NCBI GenBank assembly: GCA_950097015.1
Contig: CATNEN010000038.1
Location: 34,496,501-34,560,500 of the forward strand
Direction: 5' to 3'
DNA from: Macrostomum hystrix
Taxonomy: Eukaryota > Platyhelminthes > Macrostomidae
DNA: 64,000 nt
Part shown: one piece after another, positions 1 to 10,130 of the stretch
How positions within the stretch are numbered: the stretch's first letter is position 1
How the letters are laid out: each line of letters begins with the position of its first letter
Notes under the pieces: model-generated
Told to the model about the DNA's origin: nothing
Databases searched by the model: none
What the model saw: only the letters and a program-made list of their open reading frames with translations
Made by a program: the position numbers and the translations under genes

Positions 1-359
1 TAAAGCCGCCATCCTCACGTGATCTCCGTCGATACAGCGGATAACCGTCTTGTATTTTAGCAAAGCACTGTACGCCAGCCTCTCTCTTTCTTCTATCCCA
101 GGCTGGCTGGAGAGAAATATTGACCGGAGAGCCCTGCGCACTGGGACGCCACCGCACTCACCGCACTCAGTCTCAGTGCTGCTTGGGGGCCAGTAGACAG
201 TCTAGGGGTTTGGGCTGTGTACATTCACGGCTTGAAATGCAATGTACAGTCTGGGGCTTCGGCGCCCGGGGAAGGGAGGGGGTGGCTGTATTAAAATTTG
301 GCCCGCAGAGTGGCGGAGGGGAGTTGGGGTGGCTGTCCTCGGAAAACAAAAAGTGACTC

Positions 360-735
360 ACTTTGAGATGATGCAGCTTTGCTCTGGATTGAGTAGAGAT
401 GTTCAAAATTGACAGCATTGTTGGAAAACATGTAAAGTGTAAGTGGATCAAATTTGGAGAAAATCTGACAAAGTGGGGCGACGATATGTCGAATTGAGTG
501 ATTTTTTGACGATTTTTGAGCAGTTTTTTGCACTTTTGAGCAGGAAGGAAATGATTTTTCGGGAATTTGAGTAGCCTATTGCACTCAGCGTAGGTGGTTT
601 TAGGTATGTGCAAAGTTTGGTGCGATTTGGTTGAGCGGTTTCGGCGTCTATAAAGACAAAAGGTTGCACACACACACACACACACACACAGACAGACAGA
701 CAGACAGAGTTTTCACTTTTATATATATAGATAGT
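360..735 (+). mobile_element. Possible non-LTR retrotransposon 3' remnant
   Basis: The stretch ends in a block around 615-660 (GGTGCGATTTGGTTGAGCGG, then TTTCGGCGTCTATAAAGAC) followed by CA and CAGA microsatellite and a TATATATAGATAG end. That layout, a conserved block followed by a short tandem-repeat tail, is typical of 3' ends of RTE-like LINEs and related SINEs in invertebrates. No reverse-transcriptase reading frame is visible, so this would be a severely 5'-truncated copy. The left boundary is a guess. It could equally be an unrelated repeat. Confidence 0.35.
667..708. repeat. (CA)n-(CAGA)n microsatellite
   Basis: About 12 CA dinucleotides run directly into about four CAGA tetranucleotides. 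It sits at the end of the probable LINE remnant and may be its tail. Confidence 0.9.
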
Positions 736-1098
736 TGAATATCTATGCATGTTTATGCGTATAGTCAATCCTATTTTCAAAACCATTCTGGACAATATAT
801 GGCACTACAATTAAAATCCACATGTAGGTAGCAGAAGGAAATTAATAAAGTTAACGCAATATTTTAGCACAATTTACAAGTGAATACGCATTTTAATTAA
901 GTGCACTTCTTTTATAGTAGAAAAAATACGCAAAGAATAGAAAAAGCTACGAGCTAAAGTCTGCACATATTGAATCTTAATGGAAGCTGTGAGCCACATG
1001 GGTACATAGTGATGATGCAAGTGGAGATATCATTTTAAGCAATAATGAATTGAAGATTTGGTTATTAAAATCACTTAAACAAATGTCTTTTCTTGCAC

Positions 1099-1104
1099 TT
1101 TATT
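1099..1104 (-). terminator. Polyadenylation signal of the KLF gene
   Basis: The plus strand reads TTTATT, which is AATAAA on the minus strand, about 160 nt past the KLF stop codon. It is the nearest canonical signal in the correct orientation. Cleavage would be expected 10-30 nt further, near 1070-1090. Confidence 0.5.
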
Positions 1105-1265
1105 TTTCGTCTCAGAAATTATAGAGCTCAAGTTGGTACTGAAATAAATAAAGCTTGTCGATATGTACCGTTAAAAATGCTAAGCGACAATGTGTGCTGT
1201 ACACCATATTGCCGTTAAGAACTGCTACGCATTGCACATGATAGCGCATGTTGGTTAATTACTAT

Positions 1266-2271
1266 CTACTGCTGCTGGTGCTTCTTCATGTGCAGGGCCA
1301 GGTGGTCGGAGCGGGAGAATGCCCGGCCGCAGAGGCTGCAGGGGAAGGGTCGGTCTCCGGTGTGCTTCCTGTAGTGCCTCGTCAGTTCGTCTGACCTGGC
1401 GAACCGCCAGCAGCAGCCTGGCCAGCTGCATTGGTAAGGCTTCTCACCTGTGTGAGTGCGCAGGTGAGCCTTCAGGTGCGAGCTCTTGCTGTAGGCCTTG
1501 GCGCAGCTTTGCTCCGGGCAGATGTGCAACTGTGGCTGCTGATGCAAATGCTCCGGCTTCTGACTGCGCTTGCCAGCCGTAGCTGACGCGGACTTCGGCT
1601 GTCTGGGCCTTCGGCACTGCTGCTGCGGCTTTCTCTGTTGCTGCTGCAGCAGCTCAGTCTGCTGCTGGCTGCTCGGAGCGAACAGTGACACTGTAGCTGC
1701 TGCCGTCACTGAAGTCCGACCGTTGATTAGACTGCAACCTCGGAACTGCGAACTGTGAACTGGGAGCTCGGCTCCCAAAACTGCAGTTGCTGATGCCTTG
1801 AACTTCATGGAGTGGTCGATTATGAAGTCCAGATCCAACAGGCTGAAGTCGTAATCAACAGCCGTGTGCCGCCTTTCAACACACTCATCATCGTCTTCCA
1901 CTTTGTATGTCGAAAGCCAATCAGCTGCGGTTTCTCGCTGACGCTGGTGACTGAAACTGTACGACAGCTGACTGTCATTCCCATGGACTGAACCTGCTGA
2001 CTCGGGACTGTGTCGGGAACTGCCACCACTGAAGCAACTATCCAGAGAGGACAACGGAGACGTCGGTAGCTGCAAATTATACAATTCATTATTAAATTCG
2101 TAGATAATTGAAAACAGAATTGCTTCTTTGAACAAGAACAGCTTAGATACTCACCGGCATTGCTGTAGACTGATTGTCGAAGTCAAACATATCGGCGAAG
2201 CCGTCAAAGTCGCTAACAGTGGCATTGCCGCCAATTGTTCCATCCATGTCTTCGCACGCATCTAGCAACAT
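1266..2271 (-). CDS. KLF: Kruppel-like C2H2 zinc-finger transcription factor
   Basis: Two coding exons are placed: 2155-2271 ([11 protein letters not shown] start, donor CCG|GTGAGT) and 1266-2069 (acceptor TTTGCAG|CTACCG), 306 residues in total. The N-terminal half is acidic and then Gln/Ser-rich (QQQ runs), as in activation regions. The C-terminus is the KLF hallmark: three C2H2 fingers beginning HICPEQSC, linked by HTGEKPYQC and HTGDRPFPC, with the conserved [12 protein letters not shown] and [12 protein letters not shown] helices, and the protein ends a few residues after finger 3. Proteins of this family bind CACCC/GC-box DNA in the nucleus. The finger helices match the KLF1/2/4-like group, but orthology within the family cannot be fixed. 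The start is chosen as the first ATG in an exon that splices in frame and lies about 100 nt below a TATA-like box. The second exon alone would lack the acidic start. Confidence 0.93.
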
Positions 2272-2394
2272 CTTGCAAAATATATAAATACTCTTTTAGA
2301 AGACTGAGTTGATTGCCGAAAGTTGAGAACAGAACTTGCTGCTTAATAGTACTCTTTTAGAAACGTGGTTCTGGAGTGGAACGCGCGGAGTCGC

Positions 2395-2404
2395 TTATTT
2401 TATG
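2395..2404 (-). promoter_or_regulatory. TATA-like box of the KLF gene
   Basis: The minus strand reads CATAAAATAA. It lies about 125 nt upstream of the KLF start codon, so transcription would begin near 2365-2370 and give a 5' UTR of about 95 nt. It lies just downstream of CCAAT, CArG and MEF2 motifs in the order expected of a compact promoter. Confidence 0.5.
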
Positions 2405-2425
2405 CACTGCTCGCGAGACACTCTC

Positions 2426-2444
2426 ATTGGCTAATGCCGATTGG
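2426..2444 (-). promoter_or_regulatory. Two CCAAT boxes upstream of KLF
   Basis: The plus strand carries ATTGG at 2426-2430 and 2440-2444, giving two CCAAT motifs on the gene strand (AGCCAATGAG and TGCCAATCGG). They lie 25-50 nt upstream of the TATA-like element. NF-Y-type factors bind such sites. Function is inferred from motif and position only. Confidence 0.5.
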
Positions 2445-2449
2445 CAATG

Positions 2450-2459
2450 CCTAATATGG
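2450..2459 (-). promoter_or_regulatory. CArG box (serum response element core)
   Basis: The minus strand reads CCATATTAGG, an exact match to the SRF consensus CC(A/T)6GG, about 85 nt upstream of the predicted KLF transcription start. SRF sites of this type drive immediate-early genes. This copy sits in a promoter-like cluster rather than alone, which raises its credibility. Confidence 0.6.
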
Positions 2460-2484
2460 CGGCTATTATGGCTGACAAACTGAG

Positions 2485-2494
2485 CTATTTTTAG
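2485..2494 (-). promoter_or_regulatory. MEF2 site upstream of KLF
   Basis: The minus strand reads CTAAAAATAG, an exact match to the MEF2 consensus CTA(A/T)4TAG, 26 bp distal to the CArG box. Vertebrate KLF2 and KLF4 promoters are known MEF2 targets, so site and gene family fit. Function is not shown here. Confidence 0.55.
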
Positions 2495-2620
2495 CATCAA
2501 GTATATAAGCAACTGCTCCGGCGGTGCGGGGCGAGGTAAGGAGAGAGAATACGCGAGAGACCCGGTGTGGAGAAGACGGGGGGAGGCAGAATCGCTAGGC
2601 TGCAAAATGAATGCAGTGTG

Positions 2621-3818
2621 AGAGCTTGTGTAAATGCCAACAACAGCAGGAGAGCAATTGGATATCGCTGCGTTTACACAAGCTAAACTACACAGTCATG
2701 CTATAGTGCTAATGCAAACTTATATTAATTGCAACTTTATATAGGAAATAAAAGGACAAAATTACTAGCATTGCATTTATGGTTGGGGGCAATGAAAATT
2801 TGTCGCAGTGCAGCGTGCTTCAAATTCTGATCAAATGTTGTACGCGAATGTGAGAACAAAGATAGTTTTACTTTTTTTAAGTGGACGATATTTACGTATG
2901 TATTTTCCACCTGTACGACTCTACGAGTATGTCACATTCAAGCCACATTCAGCTAGTTGATAAAACACTTTGACCAATGAAAATGACATTAAAATTTTAA
3001 TAAACAAGGCCATAAATTTGGCTATAAGTAACACACAAAACAAACCCAATTATGGAGCCTGCTCGGCTTGTCTTGACCCAAAAATTGCAAGTTAAAAGAC
3101 AGTCTCAATCGACTCAAATTCTACTTATAAGGGCCTGATTTCTTTCCTAAAATAAAAGTGCTAGTTTCGAGATTTTGTTTGGTAAATTTACATGGCAACG
3201 AGCAGGGTTAAACAAATTCTTTACACACAAGAAGATAATGCAGTGATTTTTTTATCACAGCATTTTACAAGCCAGCCTTTCAAGATTACATTCCTGTCCC
3301 ACAGCACCATAAAGTTGGCACAACAAACAGCAGACGCTGGAGTCGAAAGTTTGTACGATTGCGAACTGCGCATTTGCAGAGCTGCATGGTGTCTGCATTC
3401 CAAGCAAAACATGCAGCAAATGGTTTGGTAAGGCAGCCTAGCTATAGCCTGAGACACAGTCGTGAGAACACATTGATTTCACGTGCACAGCGACACTTAA
3501 TTCTCTTGTGTATCGTGGGGTGGGGGTATAAAAAACGACTGCAAAATTTTGTTTCTAAATTTAGATACAACCAACGCATTGCGGGTCAGGTCGGGCTATT
3601 TTCTGTCGTTGATCATCAACAGTCCTCTCATAGTCTGCATGCTTTTCTCATCGATTGCTACTGAAAGTAGGCACCAGTGAATATACTTTTAATGAAAATA
3701 AATGTATTACGGCCAGAAGCACGCCGTTTAAGGGACGCTCGAGTTCGTCAAGCATCGAGTAATCTATTGTTGCAAAAACCTAATACACCAAGTCCCGCGA
3801 ACCCCAATCGGCCAAATG
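2621..3818. other. Intergenic, no gene recognised
   Basis: No reading frame here resembles a known protein and no SINE or array is apparent. A plus-strand TATA-like GTATAAAAAACG near 3525 and an AATAAA near 3698 bracket about 170 bp with no recognisable product. Confidence 0.5.
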
Positions 3819-4172
3819 CCAATAATAATAATATAATGATAGCGGGATGGCTGCGAGCAATGGCCCATAATTTGGTGACACAAGACCTGAAGCCTGCGAT
3901 CGAGGAGGCAATTCTGCCCATTTCGCTGACTCCTGAGCACACACGCACACAGATAACGTACGCAGGCACCCACTTACACTTTCTTATCGTCAGGCAGTGT
4001 AAACTTTCACTGTGACTTGGAGGTTGGCCCTATAAGGTGTAAATTGCACGACAAGCCCCCAAGCCTTCTCTCCGCGGCTGCGCCCCAAATGAATGTGGCC
4101 TCGCCGCGGACTCGAGCTCAGGGACCTTTGTGCGAGAGTCGAACGCGTTAAACCGCTCTATCTCTCACCCAC
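3819..4172 (-). mobile_element. SINE-1, tRNA-derived, near full length
   Basis: This is a copy of the window's commonest interspersed repeat (about 350 bp, 12 copies; best reference copy 11387-11777). On the minus strand it starts with a tRNA-like head, runs through a body containing the blocks GGCAGTGTACAC and CTGACTCC, and ends in an (ATT)n tail, seen here as AATAATAATAAT at 3822. The head is adjacent to a 15-bp minisatellite with no visible gap. Head somewhat diverged. Confidence 0.8.
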
Positions 4173-4173
4173 T

Positions 4174-5058
4174 GACCGAATCCCATTTCACCGAATCCCA
4201 TTTCACCGAATCCCATTTCACCGAATCCCATTTCACCGAATCCCATTTCACCGAATCCCATTTCACCGAATCCCATTTCACCGAATCCCATTTCACCGAA
4301 TCCCAATTCACCAAATCCCAATTGACCGAATCTTGATTCACCAAATCCCAATTCACCGAATCCCATTTCACCGAATCCCATTTCACCGAATCCCAATCCA
4401 CCGAATCCCATTCCACCGAATCCCATTTCACCGAATCCCAATTCACCAAATCCCATTTCACCAAACCCCCTTTCACCAAATCCCCATTCACCAAAACTTA
4501 ATTCACCAAATCCCAATTGACCGAATCTTGATTCACCAAATCCCAATTCACCGAATCCCATTTCACCGAATCCCATTTCACCGAATCCCAATTCACCGAA
4601 TCCCATTTCACCGAATCCCATTTCACCGAATCCCAATTCACCAAAACTTAATTCACCAAATCCCAATTGACCGAATCTTGATTCACCAAATCCCAATTCA
4701 CCGAATCCCATTTCACCGAATCCCATTTCACCGAATCCCAATTCACCGAATCCCATTTCACCGAATCCCATTTCACCGAATCCCAATTCACCAAATCCCA
4801 TTTCACCAAACCCCCTTTCACCAAATCCCCATTCACCAAAACTTAATTCACCAAATCCCAATTGACCGAATCTTGATTCACCGAATCCCAATTCACCAAA
4901 TCCCAATTCACCAAATCCCAATTCACCAAATCCCAATTCACCAAATCCCAATTCACCAAATCCCAATTCACCAAATCCCAATTCACCAAATCCCAATTCA
5001 CCAAATCCCAATTCACCAAATCCCAATTCACCAAATCCCAATTCACCAAATCCCAATT
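4174..5058. repeat. 15-bp minisatellite (about 59 units)
   Basis: The unit is TTCACCGAATCCCAT with variants (CAATTCACCAAAT, AATTGACCGAATCTTG). It has a higher-order pattern: the rare variant ATTGACCGAATCTTG recurs at 4321, 4516, 4666 and 4861, spaced 195, 150 and 195 bp, i.e. whole multiples of 15. Because 15 is divisible by 3, long frames such as FHRIP repeats are open on both strands. I do not regard them as coding. Confidence 0.95.
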
Positions 5059-5064
5059 AAAAAA

Positions 5065-5205
5065 ACAATGACCGTTTAGTCCATGGACAATATATGGGAC
5101 GCCACACACACCCTCAATTACACCAGCTAACAGCTGGGTGACCTGAAACAGAGCATGCGACAGATATAATAAGATCACTCTCAATTAAAAATCTAGGTGC
5201 AAACT
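5065..5205 (-). mobile_element. SINE-3 core fragment
   Basis: It contains GTCCATGGACAATATATGGG, then the stretch ACAGCTGGGTGACCTGAA, which matches the core of another dispersed repeat seen at 29640-29885 and 33380-33575 (TTTAACAGCTGGGTGAACT). The tRNA-like head is missing, so this looks like a truncated copy following the minisatellite. Confidence 0.45.
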
Positions 5206-6277
5206 GCAGATGTCTCACTTGGCTTTTTAATTATTAAACAGAATTTTTTTTTACATTTTACTGAATCGTTCGATATCAGAAATCAATTAAAAATAACAGC
5301 ATTTCTCTGACACACAGGCAAACATCAGTAAGCGTACGAGTACATTAATTGATCGTGGCTTAACAAATATATCGCCAAATGTTTAATCAATTATGTCACT
5401 TCATATACTGTAATATTACCGCAACAGCAAGTTCGGGAGACAAAAGACTGAAGAAAACTATAGTCTTTGAACAGTAATCGCAAAATATGGACAACACTTT
5501 TTTCTATTTACTGTTTGTTCAGCAAAACAATTATTTTATATGAATAGCAGACAAGATTTTACGAAATAGAAAAATACGAGTATAACAACAGTTTTTAGAG
5601 GCAAAATTTGGACTCCAGGACAAAACATATCTCACAGTGAAAGAAAATTATGAGACTCTATTAGCTTGAAAAATGTCATCTGTGCAAGAATTTTCTGTTC
5701 AGATAAAGTCGATCAAATATTTCCAGAAGCTATAGGCCCAGTTGTTAAAATCGTCGAGTTTTAATGTGATATCCATCAATTATTTTTTACAGAAACACAA
5801 TACACCGATTTTTGTCAGTTTTTCTGCATTAACACATTTCATGAAAAGCTTAACACACTACTACGAGTGGCGCCGACGAGTTGGGTTGGAATATTTTCTT
5901 TGTCTTATCGGTTGCTCGAAAATAGTCGGCTTTGTGAGAAGATCCATTGTCAACGAGCCAACAGCCCCATCAAATGTAGAGCAGATGAAGGAAAATATCT
6001 TTGTCGGATATTTTTTGATTTTTTTTTTTCGATTGAACTCTTATCAATCGTAGGAATGTTTAGCGAAAAATTCCATTTTTGCTTTTTTCGTAAACTTGCC
6101 ACTGGTTCTTTGCTTCGTATTGCCGTCATGGAGTTCATCCAAGCTGCTTGGGCAATCGCAAAGGATTTGCCGTGAACCAAATAGAAGGTCACGGAATTCA
6201 AACAAATTAATGTAGAAGAAAGTCGTGCTTGAGGCCTGTTCCTGGTAATTCGCTGTTGAGTACGGCAGGTTCAGTTC
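5206..6277. other. AT-rich intergenic sequence, no gene recognised
   Basis: Only short, low-complexity frames are present and none resembles a known protein. The right end is the 3' flank of the GADD45-like gene. I see no array or SINE. Confidence 0.5.
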
Positions 6278-7699
6278 TCAAGACTCCAACAGGTTGATGA
6301 GCGGCAGCTGGGAGAAGTCGTTGCCTGGGTGTCGCTGATGGAAGCGCAGTAATTCGCGATCGCAGACGAGGCGTTCGCCACTGACGGCAGCCTTGATGGC
6401 CAGGCACTCGTAGGACAGGTCCGGCAATGGGCTTTCGGCGTCCGTGGACATCTCCACGATCTTTCGCACTAGTTGGTCGTGGTCAACCTGTGTTAGGAGG
6501 TGCGGGTTAAAACTGCATGCTATGAAATCTTTGACTATGAACTGCGTAGGCGTTAACCGTATCCACTCTCCACTTTGAATAGTATCAATCGAATGCACCA
6601 CTAAGCTTTGAAATGGAACGAAAATGAAGAAATTTTTCTCGATTATAACCTAATTATAAGCCATAAACGAAACGGAAGTTACTGGATAGCATCAGAGATC
6701 CATATCAGGCCATTGTGATACAGCCAGTCAGCCTATACTGCAGGTCCGGAAAATGTGGGTTCGGTAAGTACAGCTGCATTTCCAGTTACATACCTAATCA
6801 TATCTCATATCCGTATTCTCTCTATTTATGCATATAGTACATAGCCCAGCTATGAGTTACTGCTCACCTTGATCATACGGACTCCGCTATCGTTGCAGGC
6901 GGACATCACCAGGGCGAAGAAGGCCCTGTGCAGCGGGTTGTTCCACAGGTTCTCTGGCAGTATGCAAAACAGCAGCGATTGTGGACTGGAAAGTTTATAA
7001 GAAGACAACGAGAGAGTTAGTAATAAAAATAATAATAGCAGGAGGGCTGCGGGCAATGGCACATCATTTGGTGACACTAGACCCGCAGCCAGCGAGGAGG
7101 CAGTTCGGCCCATTTCGCTGACTCCTGAACACACACGCACACAGATGCCGTTCGCAGGCACCCACTCACACGGGTGAGGCAGTGTACATCTCATTGTGCC
7201 TTCGAGGTTAGCCCTCAAGGTCGTAAATTGCATGACAAGCCCCCAAGCCTTCTCTCCGCGGCTGCGCCCCAACTAAATGTGGCGTCGCCGTGAAATCGAG
7301 CTCAGGGACATTGGCGCGAGAGGCAAACCCGGTCCGCCACTCAACCCCGCCAGTTAGTTATTCAATCAAACAACAGGTAGATCGTGGACTCACTCATTCT
7401 GAACTGCTTCCAGCACGCGTTTAAAGCCGCCAAGCAAGCGGCCGTCAGCGTTAGCATTGGCCAGGCTCTGCTGCATGAACGTGTTGATGTCAGCTGCGTG
7501 GGCGACACCGTCGCTCACCATCGAACTATAAGGCATGCGCGAGCAATCCTAATAACTTGTTGCTGTTAAAGAAGCCAAAAACTGCACTGCCTTCTTCTAA
7601 TTAGGCTAGTTTCACTTACCCAGATCTATCTGGCCACAGGTAAATCATGTTTGCGGTGCTGTTTGTGTCCGTGTCTGCACCGCTGGCGGTCTCGCCCAT
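6278..7699 (-). CDS. GADD45: GADD45-like stress-response protein
   Basis: Four phase-consistent exons are placed: 7620-7699, 7394-7525, 6868-6985 and 6278-6487, encoding 179 residues (family about 160). Family features in order: an amphipathic helix segment LLGGFKRVLEAVQ; the strand and loop NDPQSLLFCILPEN (compare the DPDNVVLCLL region of vertebrate GADD45); a helix LHRAFFALVMSACND with GVRMIKV; DLSYECLAI; a C-terminal helix; and the terminal PLINLLES, matching the family's characteristic VINLPER-type end. Members are small acidic nuclear/cytoplasmic proteins of the L7Ae-like fold that bind MAP3K4/MTK1, PCNA and CDK1 after stress. The start is the first in-frame ATG (7699). A C-rich acceptor-like CATTCTCCAG just upstream leaves room for a non-coding first exon. 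Intron 2 holds a SINE-1 copy. Confidence 0.85.
7021..7352 (-). mobile_element. SINE-1 copy inside GADD45 intron 2
   Basis: This copy lies in the intron between exons at 7394-7525 and 6868-6985, in the same orientation as the gene. The tRNA-like head (GAGGCAAACC region near 7320) is diverged. The body matches the reference copy and ends at AATAATAATAGCAGGAGGGC on the plus strand. Confidence 0.85.
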
Positions 7700-7823
7700 A
7701 AGATTTAATCTGGAGAATGAGATGCAGCTAATAAGCTTGCTCAGACTCATGCAAGTTTAGTAGGATTTGCGATGGACGATTTTTCTTCAAAATTCTCTTT
7801 CTTGAATCAATATCTCAGGCCGA

Positions 7824-7831
7824 ATATATAG
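7824..7831 (-). promoter_or_regulatory. Candidate TATA box of the GADD45-like gene
   Basis: The minus strand reads CTATATATTCG about 125 nt upstream of the predicted start codon. No second promoter motif was seen close by, so this is weak evidence. Confidence 0.3.
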
Positions 7832-8445
7832 TCGAAACAAGTGCTATCTTATTTGTCTCCGAGTGCTAAAATGAATTGGCCGAGCTTCTCAAGCTTCTAT
7901 TTAGCGGCTAGCTTTGCGGCCGAGCCATGGCAACTACACCGGCTATTGTACAGTGCGTACACCGCCAAGGGAGCGAGTGTGCACTAGAGATGAGAGATTT
8001 AGTTTGAATAGGGGTAGAAAATGGAACGTCTCTTACTGGATGGCCTCAGTGTACAGTCCCTTCTGCTGACGTTTGTTCTACGTGGCATATCTAGCAGGAT
8101 AGAGCAGCAACCACAGCGTACGCAGGGACACGCGTGCTTCCTGCCACGCTGTAAAGTTTTGAGGTGGGACCCGAGGTTAACTTGGATTGTACCTGCCTTA
8201 TTTGGAAACGGCTTGCTGCCAAAACGCACAAGCAATACGTTCATTGGTTGTTAATTAGTTATCAAATTATCAAACTGAAACTTAATGGATGAAAACACAG
8301 ATAGCTGCACAGGTATTCAGTGTTCCGGAGGCCTAGATGGGTGTGCATTTGTTGCACCACCGTTCTAAAAAATGACTCAACCATATACCCTCGCGGAGGA
8401 CAACCCCACACAGAGCAGAGCAGAGCCCACCCCATTTCAAAGCGA

Positions 8446-8455
8446 TGAGTCAGCA
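8446..8455 (+). promoter_or_regulatory. AP-1/antioxidant-response-like site
   Basis: The sequence TGAGTCAGCA combines a perfect AP-1 heptamer (TGAGTCA) with the TGAnnnnGC core bound by Nrf/small-Maf factors. It lies about 750 bp upstream of the GADD45-like start codon. A 10-bp motif can occur by chance in this much DNA. Confidence 0.25.
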
Positions 8456-8703
8456 CTGTCCCGTACTTTGCCTCTGTAATAGTACTCAGTTAGCTAGTAT
8501 ATTACGCTATGCGGATCTAACAAATAATATAACATTTGATAGTCTATTACCATCAATCAACAATGACTTACTTAAAAATATACAGGCCAGTTTGTGCACA
8601 GCAACACTAAAAACCGCGATGACTATTTGATCGACATCACTATTGATTGATTATCACCTGACTTGGCTCAGCGTTGGCCTCATAAAGTCACGAGATCATG
8701 AGC

Positions 8704-9527
8704 TTATGAGGTCATAAAAGTCATGAGGTCATAAATTAGAGTTGATACTAATCATGAGGTCATTCATATCTTGGGGTCATTCATATCTTGGGGTCATTCA
8801 TATATCGAGGTCATTCATATCTTGGGGTCATTCATATCTTGGGGTCATTCATATCTTGGGGTCATTCATATCTTGGGGTCATTCATATCTTGGGGTCATT
8901 CATATATCGAGGTCATTCAAATCATGAGGTCATAAAAGTCATGAGGTCATAAAAGTCATGAGTTCATAAAAGTCATGAGGTCATAAAAGTCATGAGTTCA
9001 TAAAAGTCATAAGGTCATAAAAGTCATGAGTTCATAAAAGTCATAAGGTCATAAAAGTCATGAGGTCATAAAATTCATGAGTTCATAAAAGTCATAAGGT
9101 CATAAAAGTCATGAGGTCATAAAAGTCATGAGTTCATAAAGTCATGAGGTCATAAAAGTCATGAGTTCATAAAAGTCATGAGTTAATAAAAGTCATGAGG
9201 TCATAAAAGTCATGAGGTCATAAAAGTCATGAGTTCATAAAGTCATGAGGTCATAAAAGTCATGAGGTCATAAAAGTCATGAGTTCATAAAAGTCATGAG
9301 GTCATAAAAGTCATGAGTTCATAAAAGTCATAAGGTCATAAAAGTCATGACGTCATAAAAGTCATGAGGTCATAAAAGTCATGAGTTCATAAAAGTCATA
9401 AGGTCATAAAAGTCATGAGGTCATAAAAGTCATGAGGTCATTCAAATCATGAGGTCATAAAAGTCATGAGGTCATAAAATTCATGAGTTCATAAAAGTCA
9501 TAAGGTCATAAAAGTCATGAGGTCGTG
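8704..9527. repeat. 17-bp minisatellite with two variant domains
   Basis: The left tenth kilobase-scale domain (8757-8925) is built from CATTCATATCTTGGGGT and the rest from CATAAAAGTCATGAGGT. Both units are 17 bp and stay in register, so this is one array with two homogenised domains. Single variant units (CATTCAAATCATGAGGT) occur at the junction and again near 9440. Confidence 0.95.
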
Positions 9528-10130
9528 AAATAATAGCTCATGTCGCGGCTCGCCATTGCTGACTCACCGTGGTATGGTAAACCATTGTGAGTAAAGTACT
9601 GCAAGCTAGTCTTCTGATAGCAATGTGAAACAAGCGCATGCTATTATTGAAAAATAACATCTATTTTTCATAATCTAGTGCCACTATTGTTTTTAGCAGG
9701 CTGTCAACTGTTCTATTTACGTTTCTTATTTTCGTTTGGCATCAGTTTTTTGTGTATTAATTATTCCTTGCAGCTGAATTTGACTGAGCACACTGGGGCA
9801 GCTGCACATGGCGCGTGTTCAAAGCCATTGTTATTGAGCTCTGTTTGTGAAAGTCTTAGTAAAATGTGAGTGAGCTCAGATTTCTCGCTGTTAAGTTTTG
9901 TATCAATAAGTACTTGATACAAAAAAGCATATCAGAAACTAGAAAATGTAGTTGAAGTAATTTTGGAGGGCATTAATTATGAAAGTATTGTTCAGGTAGC
10001 AGAGCAGATCACGTTACACGCCTTGATACCTTATGGCAAACTGCCAAATGCCACCCGCAATATTCCTGTACGATCTATTGAAGATCAAGATTCAGCAAAG
10101 GATATATTTCCGGCCACCTTCCAATCGCAC
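9528..10130. other. Spacer between two minisatellites, no gene recognised
   Basis: Only short frames without similarity that I recognise. No SINE head or transposon end was seen. Confidence 0.5.

Noticed and set aside
4093-5079. Long repeat-encoded frames (FHRIP repeats and the opposite-strand FGELG repeats) as genes
   Set aside because: They exist only because the 15-bp unit is stop-free and divisible by 3; several frames on both strands are open over the same DNA.
7870-7900. Heat-shock element near the GADD45-like gene (CTTCTCAAGCTTCT)
   Set aside because: The GAA/TTC units are out of the required 2-bp spacing and alternate incorrectly, unlike the cluster at 23428.
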